From contig JAFQDK010000039.1 in assembly GCA_017399305.1 (NCBI GenBank), positions 1 through 64,000 of the forward strand: a DNA stretch of 64,000 nt, in the 5' to 3' direction. The stretch comes from Clostridia bacterium. GTDB lineage: Bacteria > Bacillota > Clostridia > Oscillospirales > CAG-272. The notes beneath the pieces are model-generated. The model worked only from the letters and a program-made list of their open reading frames with translations, was not told where the DNA came from and did no database searches. Below are positions 8,324-17,277 of this stretch, piece by piece. The position numbers and the translations under genes were made by a program. Every line of letters starts with the position of its first letter. The first letter of the stretch is position 1.

Positions 8324-9382
8324 ATGACAAGAGCAGAAACATTACGCGAAAAAATATCGGCTTTCGCCGACGCAATCATCATCACCGATGAACTCAACCA
8401 ATATTACATCAGCAATTTTCGTTTTACCGACGGATATGTTGTGGTGACAAAAGAATCCGCCCACATTGTGACCGACTTCCGCTATATCGAAGCGGCAGAG
8501 TCGCTCTCCCCTGCGGGATTTGAAATCTGTGCACCCAAGAATATGCGTGAGTACATTGCTGATGTCTTCAAAAAAGAAGGCGTAAAAACAGTTGCGTTTG
8601 AGGAAGAGCGTGTCACTTATGCCGCGCTTGAATCTCTCAAAAACAGCATCGCCGCAGACTTCATTCCATCAAAAGGCGTTATCGAAGAAATGCGCCGCTA
8701 CAAGGACCACTCCGAAGTTGAAAAAATACTCGCGGCACAGAAGATCACAGACGATGCTTTTGAGCATATCTTAAAGGTGATGACTCCGGAAATGACCGAG
8801 CTTGATGTTGCGGTCGAACTTGAATTCTTTATGCGCAAAAACGGCGCTGAAGAAAAAAGCTTTGACACCATCGCAGTTTCGGGCAGTGCTTCCTCTCTCC
8901 CACACGGTGTGCCGAGAAATGTCAAACTGGAAAAAGGCTTTTTCACCATGGACTACGGCTGTGTTGTTGACGGATATCACTCTGACATGACAAGAACTGT
9001 TGTCATCGGCAAAGCAGACGAAGATATGAAAAAGCTTTACAACACTGTGCTCAAGGCGCAAACAAGCGCAATTGAGGGGGCAAAAGTCGGCATGAAATGC
9101 TCTGCCGTAGACAAAATTGCCCGCGATATCATAGAAGACGCAGGATATCACGGCTGCTTCGGTCACGGAACAGGACACGGAGTTGGGCTTGAAATTCACG
9201 AAGAACCGAGATTCTCGCCCAAGTCATGCGATTTCTTCAAGGCAGGTCACATCATCACCGTTGAACCCGGCATTTACATCGCCGGCAAATACGGCTGCCG
9301 TATTGAAGATATGATCTATGCCGACGGCGAAACCGTTCGTAATCTCACAGGCGCAAGAAAAGACCTGATAGAGCTGTTCTAA
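8324..9382 (+). CDS. Xaa-Pro aminopeptidase/dipeptidase (M24 family)
   Basis: Cytosolic metallopeptidase that removes residues N-terminal to proline. 352 residues: an N-terminal creatinase-like domain (1-120) and a C-terminal pita-bread domain (125-352). The five metal ligands are visible: two Asp in FTMDYGCVVDGYHSDMTRT (about 205-222), His in FGHGTGHGVGLEIHEEP (about 280-295), Glu in TVEPGIYI and Glu in CRIEDMI near 327. A GAGGCG site precedes the ATG. Follows the TIM-barrel gene in the same direction and is probably co-transcribed with it. Confidence 0.93.
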   Translation: MTRAETLREKISAFADAIIITDELNQYYISNFRFTDGYVVVTKESAHIVTDFRYIEAAESLSPAGFEICAPKNMREYIADVFKKEGVKTVAFEEERVTYAALESLKNSIAADFIPSKGVIEEMRRYKDHSEVEKILAAQKITDDAFEHILKVMTPEMTELDVAVELEFFMRKNGAEEKSFDTIAVSGSASSLPHGVPRNVKLEKGFFTMDYGCVVDGYHSDMTRTVVIGKADEDMKKLYNTVLKAQTSAIEGAKVGMKCSAVDKIARDIIEDAGYHGCFGHGTGHGVGLEIHEEPRFSPKSCDFFKAGHIITVEPGIYIAGKYGCRIEDMIYADGETVRNLTGARKDLIELF

Positions 9383-9395
9383 GAAAGGAAATCAT

Positions 9396-10325
9396 ATGGT
9401 ACAATTATTTTTCATAGGTGTTATTTTAACACTTTCGGCAATCGTTTTTACAGTTTTTTCGGTAAAAAAAGATAAAAAGAAACTGGTATTCCCCTGCATT
9501 TTTGCAGTGATTCTTGGCGGCATTATAATCGCAATAAGCTGTGTCGCGTCGGTACCCACAGGTCATACTGGTATCGTGACCACTTTCGGTCAGGTTGAAG
9601 ACTATACCTTTGAAGCAGGTATCCACTTCAAGCTCCCTTGGCAGGAGGTAGTCAACATGGATAACCGTAACCAGAAGGCGACCATCGACCTATCCTGCTT
9701 CTCCAGCGACATTCAGGAAGTTGAAGTTACATACACAATAAACTACCAGATTCAAAAATCAAACGCGCAGACAATTTACAAGACTATCGGCACATCCTAT
9801 TTCACAACCGTTATCTCTCCCCGTATTCAGGAAGCGGTTAAGAGTGTGATTGCACAGTACAATGCGGAAAACCTTATCGCCAACCGCGAAAAGCTCTCTG
9901 CCGAGGTTAAAGAGATTCTGCTCGAAAAGCTCGCGCTCTACAACATAGAAGTGCTTGATGCATCTATTGAGAACCTTGACTTCTCGGATGTATTCACCGC
10001 CGCAGTAGAAGCAAAGCAGGTTGCAGAGCAGACCAAGCTCAAGACACAGATTGAGCAGGAGCAGGCAATAATCATTGCCGAGGCTGAAGCAGAGCGCGCA
10101 AAGATTGAAGCCGAAGCAGCAGCCGAGGTAAAGAAGATTGAGGCAGACGCTAAACTTTATGCAACCGAAAAGGAGGCAGAAGCCAATGCCAAGCTCTCCG
10201 CATCGCTGACCGAATCTCTTATCAAGTATTTCTATACACAGTCCTGGGACGGCAAGCTCCCCATCTATATGGGTGGCGATGGCGGCACATCCCCCATCCT
10301 TGACCTCACCGAGGGCGTGGAATAA
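9396..10325 (+). CDS. SPFH/prohibitin-domain membrane protein
   Basis: 309 residues. Two hydrophobic segments at the N-terminus (about 2-22 and 28-52), then an SPFH domain (PTGHTGIVTTFGQVEDYTFEAGIHFKLP, IQEVEVTYTINYQI) and a long Ala/Glu/Lys-rich coiled coil (about 205-285, QTKLKTQIEQEQAIIIAEAE). Such proteins build oligomeric scaffolds in membrane microdomains and often modulate proteases. AAAGGA precedes the ATG. Last gene of the 6931-10325 row, ending at a terminator. Confidence 0.9.
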   Translation: MVQLFFIGVILTLSAIVFTVFSVKKDKKKLVFPCIFAVILGGIIIAISCVASVPTGHTGIVTTFGQVEDYTFEAGIHFKLPWQEVVNMDNRNQKATIDLSCFSSDIQEVEVTYTINYQIQKSNAQTIYKTIGTSYFTTVISPRIQEAVKSVIAQYNAENLIANREKLSAEVKEILLEKLALYNIEVLDASIENLDFSDVFTAAVEAKQVAEQTKLKTQIEQEQAIIIAEAEAERAKIEAEAAAEVKKIEADAKLYATEKEAEANAKLSASLTESLIKYFYTQSWDGKLPIYMGGDGGTSPILDLTEGVE

Positions 10326-10349
10326 CCCCTACTGTCGACAAACTTAGAC

Positions 10350-10391
10350 AGTACGAAAAAAGACGGTTTAAAACCGTCTTTTTTTCGTACT
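10350..10391 (+). terminator. terminator after the SPFH gene
   Basis: Long inverted repeat AGTACGAAAAAAGACGGTT / AACCGTCTTTTTTTCGTACT ending in a T run. Confidence 0.85.
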
Positions 10392-10397
10392 TTTATG

Positions 10398-10426
10398 TTG
10401 CATTTTGCTATTCAAAATGGTATTAT
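10398..10426 (+). promoter_or_regulatory. promoter of GW-repeat gene 2
   Basis: TTGCAT (10398-10403), 17-base spacer ending in AATGG, TATTAT (10421-10426). The promoter of the next GW-repeat gene (11530-11558) has the same boxes and the same ATGG before the -10. Confidence 0.75.
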
Positions 10427-10453
10427 AGATATACTACGTTTTTGGAGGATGAA

Positions 10454-11494
10454 ATGCGCAAAATACTTTTCTCTTTCGCCACAGCGATGCTTGCCGTGAT
10501 TCTTTGCGTCAGCATTTTCGCAACAGGCACAACCACACTTTATGCCCCCGATGGCAGAACTCTTGTAAAACCTGACAGCGAAGTTGAGCTTTACAAATCC
10601 CTCGGCTGGTACACATATCCCGTCACCAAGATGTACTCTCTTGACGGCAGAACACTTGTCTGTGCCACTGCAAATGTTGAGAACAACAAGAAGGTCGGTT
10701 GGTATACCGAACCTGTAACCAAGATGTACTCTGCTGACGGCAGAACTATTATCTGCAAGACTGCAAATGTTGAAGCAAATAAAAAAGTCGGTTGGTTCAC
10801 CCAGCCTGTAACTCTTATGTATGCTTATAACGGCAAGACTGCTTATCTGCCTACTGCCAATATCGAATCCAACCTTAAGGTAGGCTGGTATCTCAACCGC
10901 TCCGACGTATACACCACAATGTATGCTATGAACGGAAAGACCGTTGAATGTCTTAAAATGAATGTTGCCGCAAATCAGAAAGTCGGCTGGTATCTCCTTG
11001 GCGACTACGTGTGCAAGCTTGTTGACAAGAACCTTGCGTCCGGCTCAACAACATCATACCCTGACTCCTTTGATTTGCTGAACAAGCATCTTTCCGAACT
11101 TGAGAAAACCGATAACTATGAAAGCAATGCTGACTATATCAAGATTTCAGCAAAGATGAAAGAGCTTTGCACTGCATGGACCGGCGGTACAAATATGCCG
11201 TTTATCTTCGGTGGGGTTTCTGAGAACAGTACAGCCACTGCTACAGTCGTAAGCCTTGTTGTCTACAACATCACAGATAAAGCCCTGACAGGCTTCAATG
11301 TTTCTATCGGCGCAGATAATGCAAACGGCGACAGAACAACATTCGCGGCTGCTGCAGACTCCAGCATTGTTAATATCGCCCCCTATAAATCTGCCGTATA
11401 TGAAATTCAGCTGCCCGGCGTATATTCAATTGAAAGCCAGTATGTTTATGCAACCGGCGCAACATACGCTGACGGAACTACCGTAGGTCAATAG
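10454..11494 (+). CDS. GW-repeat secreted protein 2
   Basis: Unknown function. 346 residues. Signal peptide (MRKILFSFATAMLAVILCV..FA), then five ~28-residue repeats, each ending in GWY or GWF and starting with [ML]Y[AS]x[DN]G[RK]T. The first repeat is a divergent cap (VKPDSEVELYKSLGWYTYPV). From about residue 200 a different domain follows, ending in beta-rich sequence (TVVSLVVYNITDKALTGFNV) like the FxLyD/DUF5780-type extracellular domains of Clostridia. GGAGG at 10444-10448 fixes ATG 10454 as the start. Flanked by its own promoter and terminator. The first ~85 residues are nearly identical to those of the next gene while the C-termini differ. Confidence 0.9.
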   Translation: MRKILFSFATAMLAVILCVSIFATGTTTLYAPDGRTLVKPDSEVELYKSLGWYTYPVTKMYSLDGRTLVCATANVENNKKVGWYTEPVTKMYSADGRTIICKTANVEANKKVGWFTQPVTLMYAYNGKTAYLPTANIESNLKVGWYLNRSDVYTTMYAMNGKTVECLKMNVAANQKVGWYLLGDYVCKLVDKNLASGSTTSYPDSFDLLNKHLSELEKTDNYESNADYIKISAKMKELCTAWTGGTNMPFIFGGVSENSTATATVVSLVVYNITDKALTGFNVSIGADNANGDRTTFAAAADSSIVNIAPYKSAVYEIQLPGVYSIESQYVYATGATYADGTTVGQ

Positions 11495-11500
11495 AATTCA

Positions 11501-11527
11501 AAAGGCGGTACAAAAAACCGCCTTTTC
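11501..11527 (+). terminator. terminator of GW-repeat gene 2
   Basis: AAAGGCGGT / ACCGCCTTTT hairpin with a short T run. Confidence 0.8.
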
Positions 11528-11529
11528 TG

Positions 11530-11558
11530 TTGCATTTCCGCGAAAAAAATGGTATTAT
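11530..11558 (+). promoter_or_regulatory. promoter of GW-repeat gene 3
   Basis: TTGCAT (11530-11535), 17-base spacer, TATTAT (11553-11558); a sequence relative of the promoter at 10398. Confidence 0.75.
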
Positions 11559-11589
11559 ATTTACAACACAATACAATTGGAGGACAACT

Positions 11590-12615
11590 ATGCGCAACTT
11601 TTTGAAAATTTTGTCGGTTGCTCTGCTTGCAGCGCTTCTCAGTATCTGCGTTTTTGCTGACAGCTATGTAACCCTTTATGCTCCCGACGGCAGAACTCTT
11701 GTAAAGCCTGACAGCGAAGTTGAGCTTTACAAATCCCTCGGCTGGTATACTTACCCTGTTACCAAGATGTACTCTCTTGATGGCAGAACTCTCATTTGTG
11801 CTACTGCAAATGTTGAGAACAACAAGAAGGTTGGTTGGTACACTCAGCCCATGACCACCATGTATGCTCCCGACGGCAGAACTCTTATCTGTCCAAAGGC
11901 TAACGTCGAGACCAACAAAACTGTTGGCTGGTACGAATACCCTGTGACAAAGATGTATTCTGCTGATGGCAGAACTCTCATTTGTGCTAAAACAAATGTT
12001 GAGAGCAACAAAAAGGTTGGTTGGTATCCATACCCCGTTACCAAGATGTATTCTGCTGACGGCAGAACCCTCGTTTGCGCTACTGCAAATGTAGAGTCCA
12101 ACAAGAAAGTTGGCTGGTATCTCTGGGGCGATTATGTATGCTCAAAGACCAGAACATGGGTTAACTACTACGGCTACAACTACGCATTTGAGACCCTCAT
12201 GGGTTATTATCAGGATGCAACCGGTTATGACGAAGAAGTAATCGCATATGGAATTTTTGAGTTGCTTGACGAATGGTATGTTGCGAACAATTACTGCCCT
12301 CTCGTAATACTTGATTATTACATGAGCAAACAAGACGGTGAACCTTGTGTTAACATAGTATTCCGCAACATTACTTTTGAATCCGTTGAATATCTTGAAA
12401 CATTCTTTACCTGCTATGACAGATACGGAAATGTTACCACCGACTACCCATCTCTTTATAACGGTAATTTCACCGGTTATTCATACGAAGAGATTGAGGG
12501 TCTTGAAAAAACCACTTTAACATGGGAGCTTGATGACAACTCCAAGACCTATGACGTTTCTTACCCATATCTTACATACGTAAGACTTGAAGACGGTACA
12601 ACTTGGTATTATTAA
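11590..12615 (+). CDS. GW-repeat secreted protein 3
   Basis: Unknown function. 341 residues. Signal peptide MRNFLKILSVALLAALLSICVFA, then five GW repeats whose protein and DNA sequences are close to those of the gene before it. The repeats are highly regular (KMYSADGRTLICAKTNVESN). The C-terminal domain (from about 190) contains VNIVFRNITFESVEYLETFF and ends YVRLEDGTTWYY, a pattern seen in other Clostridia secreted proteins near the end of the chain. GGAGG at 11579-11583 fixes the start. Separate promoter and terminator, so it is expressed alone. Confidence 0.9.
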   Translation: MRNFLKILSVALLAALLSICVFADSYVTLYAPDGRTLVKPDSEVELYKSLGWYTYPVTKMYSLDGRTLICATANVENNKKVGWYTQPMTTMYAPDGRTLICPKANVETNKTVGWYEYPVTKMYSADGRTLICAKTNVESNKKVGWYPYPVTKMYSADGRTLVCATANVESNKKVGWYLWGDYVCSKTRTWVNYYGYNYAFETLMGYYQDATGYDEEVIAYGIFELLDEWYVANNYCPLVILDYYMSKQDGEPCVNIVFRNITFESVEYLETFFTCYDRYGNVTTDYPSLYNGNFTGYSYEEIEGLEKTTLTWELDDNSKTYDVSYPYLTYVRLEDGTTWYY

Positions 12616-12620
12616 AAACA

Positions 12621-12648
12621 AAAAGACGGCTTTGATAAGCCGTCTTTT
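12621..12648. terminator. bidirectional terminator
   Basis: AAAAGACGGC/GCCGTCTTTT hairpin between convergent GW-repeat gene 3 and trxB. Confidence 0.88.
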
Positions 12649-12650
12649 TA

Positions 12651-13544
12651 TCATCCGAATAAATATTTTTCTGCTTCGGTGGCTGCCATCGCACCGTCTG
12701 CGGCAGCGGTGACGATCTGGCGCAAAGATTTTGTACGCGTGTCACCTGCGGCAAAAACTCCGTCACGTGTCGTATGCGTATCATCGCCAGCAACGATATA
12801 TCCGTCGGAAAGTGCAACGAGTTCCTCAAACACTTGATTTTGTGGCTCAAGTCCTATTGCTACAAATACTGCCGATGTATCAATGGTTCTTTCACCGTCA
12901 GCAGTGTTAATAACAACGGAGGTAACCTTCATATCGCCAATGATTTCTTTAGGCATAGCCGAATATATTATTTCTATATTGGGAGTAGAAAGCACTCCGT
13001 CAACAAGTATTTTCTTTGCGCGGAATTCATCACGGCGATGAATAAGATAAACCTTTTCGCAAATGCGTGAAAGGTAAATTGCATCTTCAAGCGCGGTGTT
13101 GCCGCCGCCAATGACACATGTTATCTTCCCTTTAAAGAACATTCCGTCACAAACAGCACAATATGAAACGCCTCTGCCGGAAAACTTTTCCTCGCCCTCA
13201 ATACCGAGCTTACGGCGCTTTGCACCATTTGCGATTATAATTGTCTTAGCGGTATATTCTTTGCCGCCTGCACTGACTGTGTAGCAATCAGAAGCAGTCA
13301 CCTTATCAACGTGTGAATCAATAACCTCTGTGCCAAGTGTACGCATCTGCTCACTCATGGTATAGGAAAGCTCGGCACCTGAAATATGCGCAATTCCGGG
13401 ATAATTCTCAACTTCCGGTGTGAGAATCATCTGTCCGCCGCACATTTCGCCCTCAAACACCGCTACAGAAAGTCCTGCGCGGCGAGCATATATAGCAGCA
13501 CTCATACCTGCAGGTCCTGCACCGATTATTGCAATATCAAACAT
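12651..13544 (-). CDS. trxB: thioredoxin reductase
   Basis: FAD enzyme that passes electrons from NADPH to thioredoxin. 297 residues, slightly short of the usual ~310. FAD-binding IIGAGPAGMSAAIYA at the N-terminus, redox-active CAVC near residue 129-132, NADPH-binding VIGGGNTALEDA, and the C-terminal FAD motif VFAAGDTR. AGAGG about ten bases before the ATG. Divergent from trxA across 84 bases, so reductase and substrate are likely co-regulated. Confidence 0.96.
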   Translation of the reverse strand: MFDIAIIGAGPAGMSAAIYARRAGLSVAVFEGEMCGGQMILTPEVENYPGIAHISGAELSYTMSEQMRTLGTEVIDSHVDKVTASDCYTVSAGGKEYTAKTIIIANGAKRRKLGIEGEEKFSGRGVSYCAVCDGMFFKGKITCVIGGGNTALEDAIYLSRICEKVYLIHRRDEFRAKKILVDGVLSTPNIEIIYSAMPKEIIGDMKVTSVVINTADGERTIDTSAVFVAIGLEPQNQVFEELVALSDGYIVAGDDTHTTRDGVFAAGDTRTKSLRQIVTAAADGAMAATEAEKYLFG

Positions 13545-13559
13545 TTTTTGAAAAACCTC

Positions 13560-13587
13560 TTGTATTTTTTAATAATTGTGGTATACT
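13560..13587 (+). promoter_or_regulatory. possible trxA promoter
   Basis: TTGTAT (13560-13565), 16-base spacer, TATACT (13582-13587) in the trxB-trxA divergent gap. Confidence 0.5.
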
Positions 13588-13628
13588 AAAGATGAAAATA
13601 ATTCCTATTTTTATTAAGGAGGATTAAA

Positions 13629-13943
13629 ATGGCTGTTATAAAACTTACAAATGATAATTTTGAAAAAGAAATAAAGGCATATGAGGGTATTGCCCTCATC
13701 GACTTCTACGCAGATTGGTGCGGTCCTTGTAAAATGGTTTCGCCAATAGTTGACGAACTCGGGGAAACACAGGATAAGTACAAGATATGCAAGGTAAACG
13801 TAGACGACGAAAGCGAGCTTGCCGCACATTTTTCGGTAATGAGCATCCCCACTCTTGTGGTGATGAAAAACGGCGAGATTGCCGACACTCATATCGGTCT
13901 TGCAGGCAAGTCCAAGATACTTGCAATGCTTGAAAATGCATAA
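13629..13943 (+). CDS. trxA: thioredoxin
   Basis: Cytosolic disulfide reductant, 104 residues. Active site WCGPC with Cys31 and Cys34, the buried Asp in LIDFYADWC, and the cis-proline in MSIPTLVVMKNG. AAGGAGG seven bases before the ATG. Divergent from its reductase gene trxB. Confidence 0.97.
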   Translation: MAVIKLTNDNFEKEIKAYEGIALIDFYADWCGPCKMVSPIVDELGETQDKYKICKVNVDDESELAAHFSVMSIPTLVVMKNGEIADTHIGLAGKSKILAMLENA

Positions 13944-13948
13944 ACCAA

Positions 13949-13973
13949 AGATGGCGCATATCCGCCTTTTTTA
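13949..13973 (+). terminator. weak trxA terminator
   Basis: Short GGCG/CGCC stem followed by six T residues directly after trxA. Confidence 0.45.
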
Positions 13974-13996
13974 CAATAAAATTATTAAAAATTTTT

Positions 13997-14040
13997 GAAG
14001 GGTGCAGGGGAACTTTTTATAAAAAGTTCTCCTGCATTTT
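13997..14040 (-). terminator. udp-side hairpin, copy of a shared repeat
   Basis: TGCAGGGGAACTTTTT / AAAAAGTTCTCCTGCA hairpin right after udp. With its AAGGGTG flank it is a relative of the inverted copy at 53641-53685. Confidence 0.7.
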
Positions 14041-14042
14041 TA

Positions 14043-14816
14043 TTATGCTCTATCTTTCTCTATCAAAATCTTAAGTGCTTCAACAGCGGTGCGTATTGCG
14101 AGGTCAGTATCCTCATTCTGTATAGCTTCATCGTCAAGTCCCGCAAGCTTTCGCTCCTGATTCCATACAACGTGGAAAATAGCGCCCGCTCTTGCGCCTA
14201 ACGAATCCGCAACAACAAACTGTGTGGAGCTTTCCATCTCACTGCAAAGCACGCCGAGGCGCTTCCAGGCTTCCCATTTTGCTTTGAGTTCGCCTTCAAC
14301 AGGCATGCGCTCGGGTGAATGTTGACCGTAGAATGAATCCTTGCTCTGAACAACGCCTGTATGGAAACGGCTGCCCATTTCCTCAGCTGCCCAGACAAGT
14401 GCCTGTGTAACCTCAAAATTTGCGGCTGCAGGATAATCTACAGGCGCGTATTCGCGTGATGTGCCGTCCTGGCGAACTGCTGCAGTTGCGATAACAAGGT
14501 CGCCTTCACGCACTTTAAGATTGATGCCACCCGATGTGCCAACGCGGATAAATGTGTCGGCGCCTACAGCGAAAAGCTCTTCCATGGCAATAGCGCTTGA
14601 CGGGCCGCCGATACCTGTAGAGCATACACTCACTTTTTCGCCAAGCAAGGTGCCTGTATAGATAGTATACTCGCGGTTTTGCGATATAAACTCGGCATCG
14701 TCAAAATATGCGGCAATCTTTTCGCATCTTGCAGGATCACCGGGGAGAATAACGTATCTTCCTACGTCACCCTCAGCGCATTTAATGTGGTATTGAAGTT
14801 CGTTTTCGGGAATCAT
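14043..14816 (-). CDS. udp: uridine phosphorylase
   Basis: Cleaves uridine with phosphate to uracil and ribose-1-phosphate. 257 residues, the normal size. Phosphate-binding [12 protein letters not shown] near the N-terminus, [24 protein letters not shown] and the nucleoside-binding SEMESST region are typical of the hexameric PNP/UDP family. Fourth and last gene of the deoC-deoB-cdd-udp operon; its start directly abuts the cdd stop codon. Products feed deoB. Confidence 0.93.
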   Translation of the reverse strand: MIPENELQYHIKCAEGDVGRYVILPGDPARCEKIAAYFDDAEFISQNREYTIYTGTLLGEKVSVCSTGIGGPSSAIAMEELFAVGADTFIRVGTSGGINLKVREGDLVIATAAVRQDGTSREYAPVDYPAAANFEVTQALVWAAEEMGSRFHTGVVQSKDSFYGQHSPERMPVEGELKAKWEAWKRLGVLCSEMESSTQFVVADSLGARAGAIFHVVWNQERKLAGLDDEAIQNEDTDLAIRTAVEALKILIEKDRA

Positions 14817-15218
14817 TTACATCACCTCGTTACTGAAACTGTATGGTAAAAGGTCCTTTAAAGTGAGTGAAATTATCCCATTTTTAGTCAGTACATATAT
14901 GGGAAAATCGTCATCACAAAATTCACGCAACACCTGGCGGCATACGCCACATGGGTAAAATGCGCCATCTATTTCTCCGTTTTTGCCGCCCGTCACCGCG
15001 ATTGCAGAGAATTTACGCTCGCCTGCCGAAACAGCCGCTGCAAACGCACTTCTCTCAGCGCAAATGGTAGGTGAAAACGAAGCGTTTTCAATATTGCATC
15101 CGAGATACACTTTGCCGCTATCCGAAAGCAAAGCCGCGCCGACTTTGCAGTTTGAATAGGGAGAATATGAGTTTTGCATTGCCTCTTTTGCAAGAGTACA
15201 AAGTTCTTCTTTTGTCAT
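14817..15218 (-). CDS. cdd: cytidine deaminase
   Basis: Deaminates cytidine and deoxycytidine to uridine and deoxyuridine. 133 residues, the tetrameric type. Zinc ligands Cys53, Cys90 and Cys93 and catalytic Glu55 lie in TICAERSA and PCGVC; the substrate-binding GCNIENASF stretch is present. Its ATG overlaps the deoB stop codon in TCAT (minus ATGA), and its stop abuts udp, so it is translationally coupled on both sides. Confidence 0.96.
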   Translation of the reverse strand: MTKEELCTLAKEAMQNSYSPYSNCKVGAALLSDSGKVYLGCNIENASFSPTICAERSAFAAAVSAGERKFSAIAVTGGKNGEIDGAFYPCGVCRQVLREFCDDDFPIYVLTKNGIISLTLKDLLPYSFSNEVM

Positions 15219-16369
15219 AATATCTCCTCCGCAAAGCTATTGCCACCGAGTGTATTTTTAACCCCGAGCATATCGCATATGCTTGCGCCAATATCGGCAA
15301 AGCTTTCACGCACGCCGAGATTCTGCGGCTTTATATTCTTGCCGTATACGATAAGAGGAGTATACTCGCGTGTATGGTCTGTGCCTTTAAAACCGGGGTC
15401 ACAACCGTGATCGCCTGTTATCATCAGCACATCGTTTTCGCGCATACCGTCTATAAATTTCGGCAACCATGTATCAAATTCTGTGAGAGCGGCGGCATAT
15501 CCGTCTATGTCGCGACGGTGACCATAGATAGAATCAAAGTCAACAAGATTGACAAACGAAAAACCCCGAAAATCCGAGTTTTGCACCTCAAGAGTCTTTG
15601 CCATTCCATCAGTGTTGCCGCTTGTCTTGATTGATTTAGTCACACCCTGTGCGGCAAAAACGTCGCTTATCTTACCAACGCAAACGGTCTCAAGCCCTGC
15701 GTTTTTAATCAGGTCAAGCGTCGTTTCGTGAGGCGGCAATATAGCATAGTCATGCCTGCGTGAAGTACGTGTGTAAGGGTGCTCTCCCTCAAACGGACGC
15801 GCTATAACTCTTCCGACTCCATGCTCCCCCTGTAAAAGTTCACGTGCTATTTCACAGCAGCGGTAAAGTTCTTCTATCGGCACAACATTCTCATGCGCCG
15901 CTATCTGGAAAACGCTGTCTGCCGAGGTGTAAACTATAAGCTTGCCTGTCTTTTCATGCTCCTTGCCATAGTCAGCAATAACCTTTGTACCGGAATAAGG
16001 CAGATTGCACAGCGTACCGCGGCCGCATCTGCGCTCAAATTCTTCTATTATTTCTTTAGGAAAGCCATTTGGATATGTCGGCATATCGTGGTCGGATATA
16101 ACGCCGCACATCTCCCAATGACCTATAATAGTGTCCTTGCCGTTTGACTTTTCGGTCATGCGTGCATATGCAGCGCGCGGACAGGATACACCTCCGCTCT
16201 CGCCGTCAATGTTTAATAGACCAAGCGACTTTAAATTCTCGATACAAAGCTTTTCGGATGTCATTACCGAGTTAAGTGTGTCGCTCCCCTCGTCGCCGTA
16301 GTCCTTGGCATCAGGCAAAGCGCCGATGCCGAGACTGTCAAGCACTATTAAAAATACACGGTCTATCAT
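15215..16369 (-). CDS. deoB: phosphopentomutase
   Basis: Interconverts (deoxy)ribose 1- and 5-phosphate. 384 residues, alkaline-phosphatase superfamily. Metal site DSLGIGALPDAKDYGDEGSDT at the N-terminus, the MITGDHGCDPGFKGTDHTREYTPLIVYG motif near residue 320, and the ERPF-like cap region. Coupled by four-base overlaps to deoC upstream and cdd downstream. It links the phosphorylase products to the aldolase DeoC. Confidence 0.96.
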   Translation of the reverse strand: MIDRVFLIVLDSLGIGALPDAKDYGDEGSDTLNSVMTSEKLCIENLKSLGLLNIDGESGGVSCPRAAYARMTEKSNGKDTIIGHWEMCGVISDHDMPTYPNGFPKEIIEEFERRCGRGTLCNLPYSGTKVIADYGKEHEKTGKLIVYTSADSVFQIAAHENVVPIEELYRCCEIARELLQGEHGVGRVIARPFEGEHPYTRTSRRHDYAILPPHETTLDLIKNAGLETVCVGKISDVFAAQGVTKSIKTSGNTDGMAKTLEVQNSDFRGFSFVNLVDFDSIYGHRRDIDGYAAALTEFDTWLPKFIDGMRENDVLMITGDHGCDPGFKGTDHTREYTPLIVYGKNIKPQNLGVRESFADIGASICDMLGVKNTLGGNSFAEEIL

Positions 16370-17028
16370 TTATTCTCTTCCTTCAAATATTTAATCAGCG
16401 AGCTTGTACCAAGGCGGTCTGCGCCGAGGCTGATAAACTCCTCAGCATCCGAGACACTCTTGATGCCGCCTGCAGCTTTTATCTTTATGTCATTTACGTT
16501 CTCACTAAAAAGCTTGATGTCGGCGAAGGTAGCTCCACCGCCGCCAAAGCCTGTGGACGTCTTGATATAGTCTGCCCCACTCTCTGAAACTATCTCGCAC
16601 ATTTTGATTTTTTCTTCGTCAGTCAGCATGCAGGTTTCGATTATAACTTTAAGTATCTTGCCCTCACACGCCTTGCGGACAGCTTTTATTTCGCTAAGGA
16701 TTGCATCGTAGTTCTTTTCCTTGAGGTCGCCTACATTTATTACCATGTCAATCTCATCAGCACCGTTTTCAACCGCATCGGCTGTTTCGATTGCCTTGAT
16801 CACCTTTGTGTTGTATCCGTTCGGGAAGCCGATGACCGTACAAATTTTAACTCTGCCGTTTGCATATTTCTTAGCGCGCTCAACAAATGACGGTGCAATG
16901 CAAATCGAAGCGGTCTCGTTTTCAACAGCTTCATCAATAAGCGCTTTTACCTCATCAAATGTGGCATCAACGCGCAGCAGTGTGTGGTCTACGCGTGAAA
17001 GTATTTCTTTGTCTGTATATTTTCTCAT
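16366..17028 (-). CDS. deoC: deoxyribose-phosphate aldolase
   Basis: Splits deoxyribose-5-phosphate into glyceraldehyde-3-phosphate and acetaldehyde. 220 residues. The Schiff-base Lys stands in DYIKTSTGFG; the other active site Lys and Asp are in KVIIETCML and DMVINVG; the phosphate loop is KAAGGIKS. First gene of the nucleoside operon, with AAGGGG before the ATG. No regulator gene of the DeoR type lies nearby. Confidence 0.96.
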   Translation of the reverse strand: MRKYTDKEILSRVDHTLLRVDATFDEVKALIDEAVENETASICIAPSFVERAKKYANGRVKICTVIGFPNGYNTKVIKAIETADAVENGADEIDMVINVGDLKEKNYDAILSEIKAVRKACEGKILKVIIETCMLTDEEKIKMCEIVSESGADYIKTSTGFGGGGATFADIKLFSENVNDIKIKAAGGIKSVSDAEEFISLGADRLGTSSLIKYLKEENK

Positions 17029-17110
17029 AAGATTACCCCTTTTTATTTAATTGTAGCATACATAATATTCATTTTCCACACTTTTTGTTAATAAAAATGC
17101 AAAATAAGTA

Positions 17111-17139
17111 TTGACTTGTCATAATTTCGGTGCTATACT
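17111..17139 (+). promoter_or_regulatory. promoter of the aromatic amino-acid operon
   Basis: TTGACT (17111-17116), 17-base spacer, TATACT (17134-17139). It drives a ~220-base leader before aroF. Confidence 0.85.
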
Positions 17140-17172
17140 TTCTACATATTTTAACGAAAGGTCATAAAAGCC

Positions 17173-17277
17173 GTGCATAACATTTCTATGAACAGCACAT
17201 TTGCATACTTTTATTTTAGCTTTATCTATTTTGTAGATAAGGCTTGTTTTGCTGTTCGTAAATCTGTTGTTGCTTAA
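17173..17277 (+). CDS. Phe/Tyr-rich leader peptide of the aro operon
   Basis: A 34-codon ORF starting GTG 17173 (AAAGG eleven bases upstream) or, less likely, ATG 17188. Its core reads FAYFYFSFIYF: eight of eleven residues are Phe or Tyr, all Phe codons being TTT. This is the composition of a regulatory leader peptide in ribosome-mediated attenuation, here matched to the products of the operon that follows. The stop codon (17275) lies just past the segment that forms the antiterminator. The peptide itself probably has no function; stalling of its translation is the signal. Confidence 0.8.
   Translation: MHNISMNSTFAYFYFSFIYFVDKACFAVRKSVVA

Noticed and set aside
11650..12125. CRISPR-like array
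   Set aside because: The regular DNA repeats encode the in-frame 28-residue GW protein repeats inside a secreted-protein gene; no constant repeat with unique spacers.
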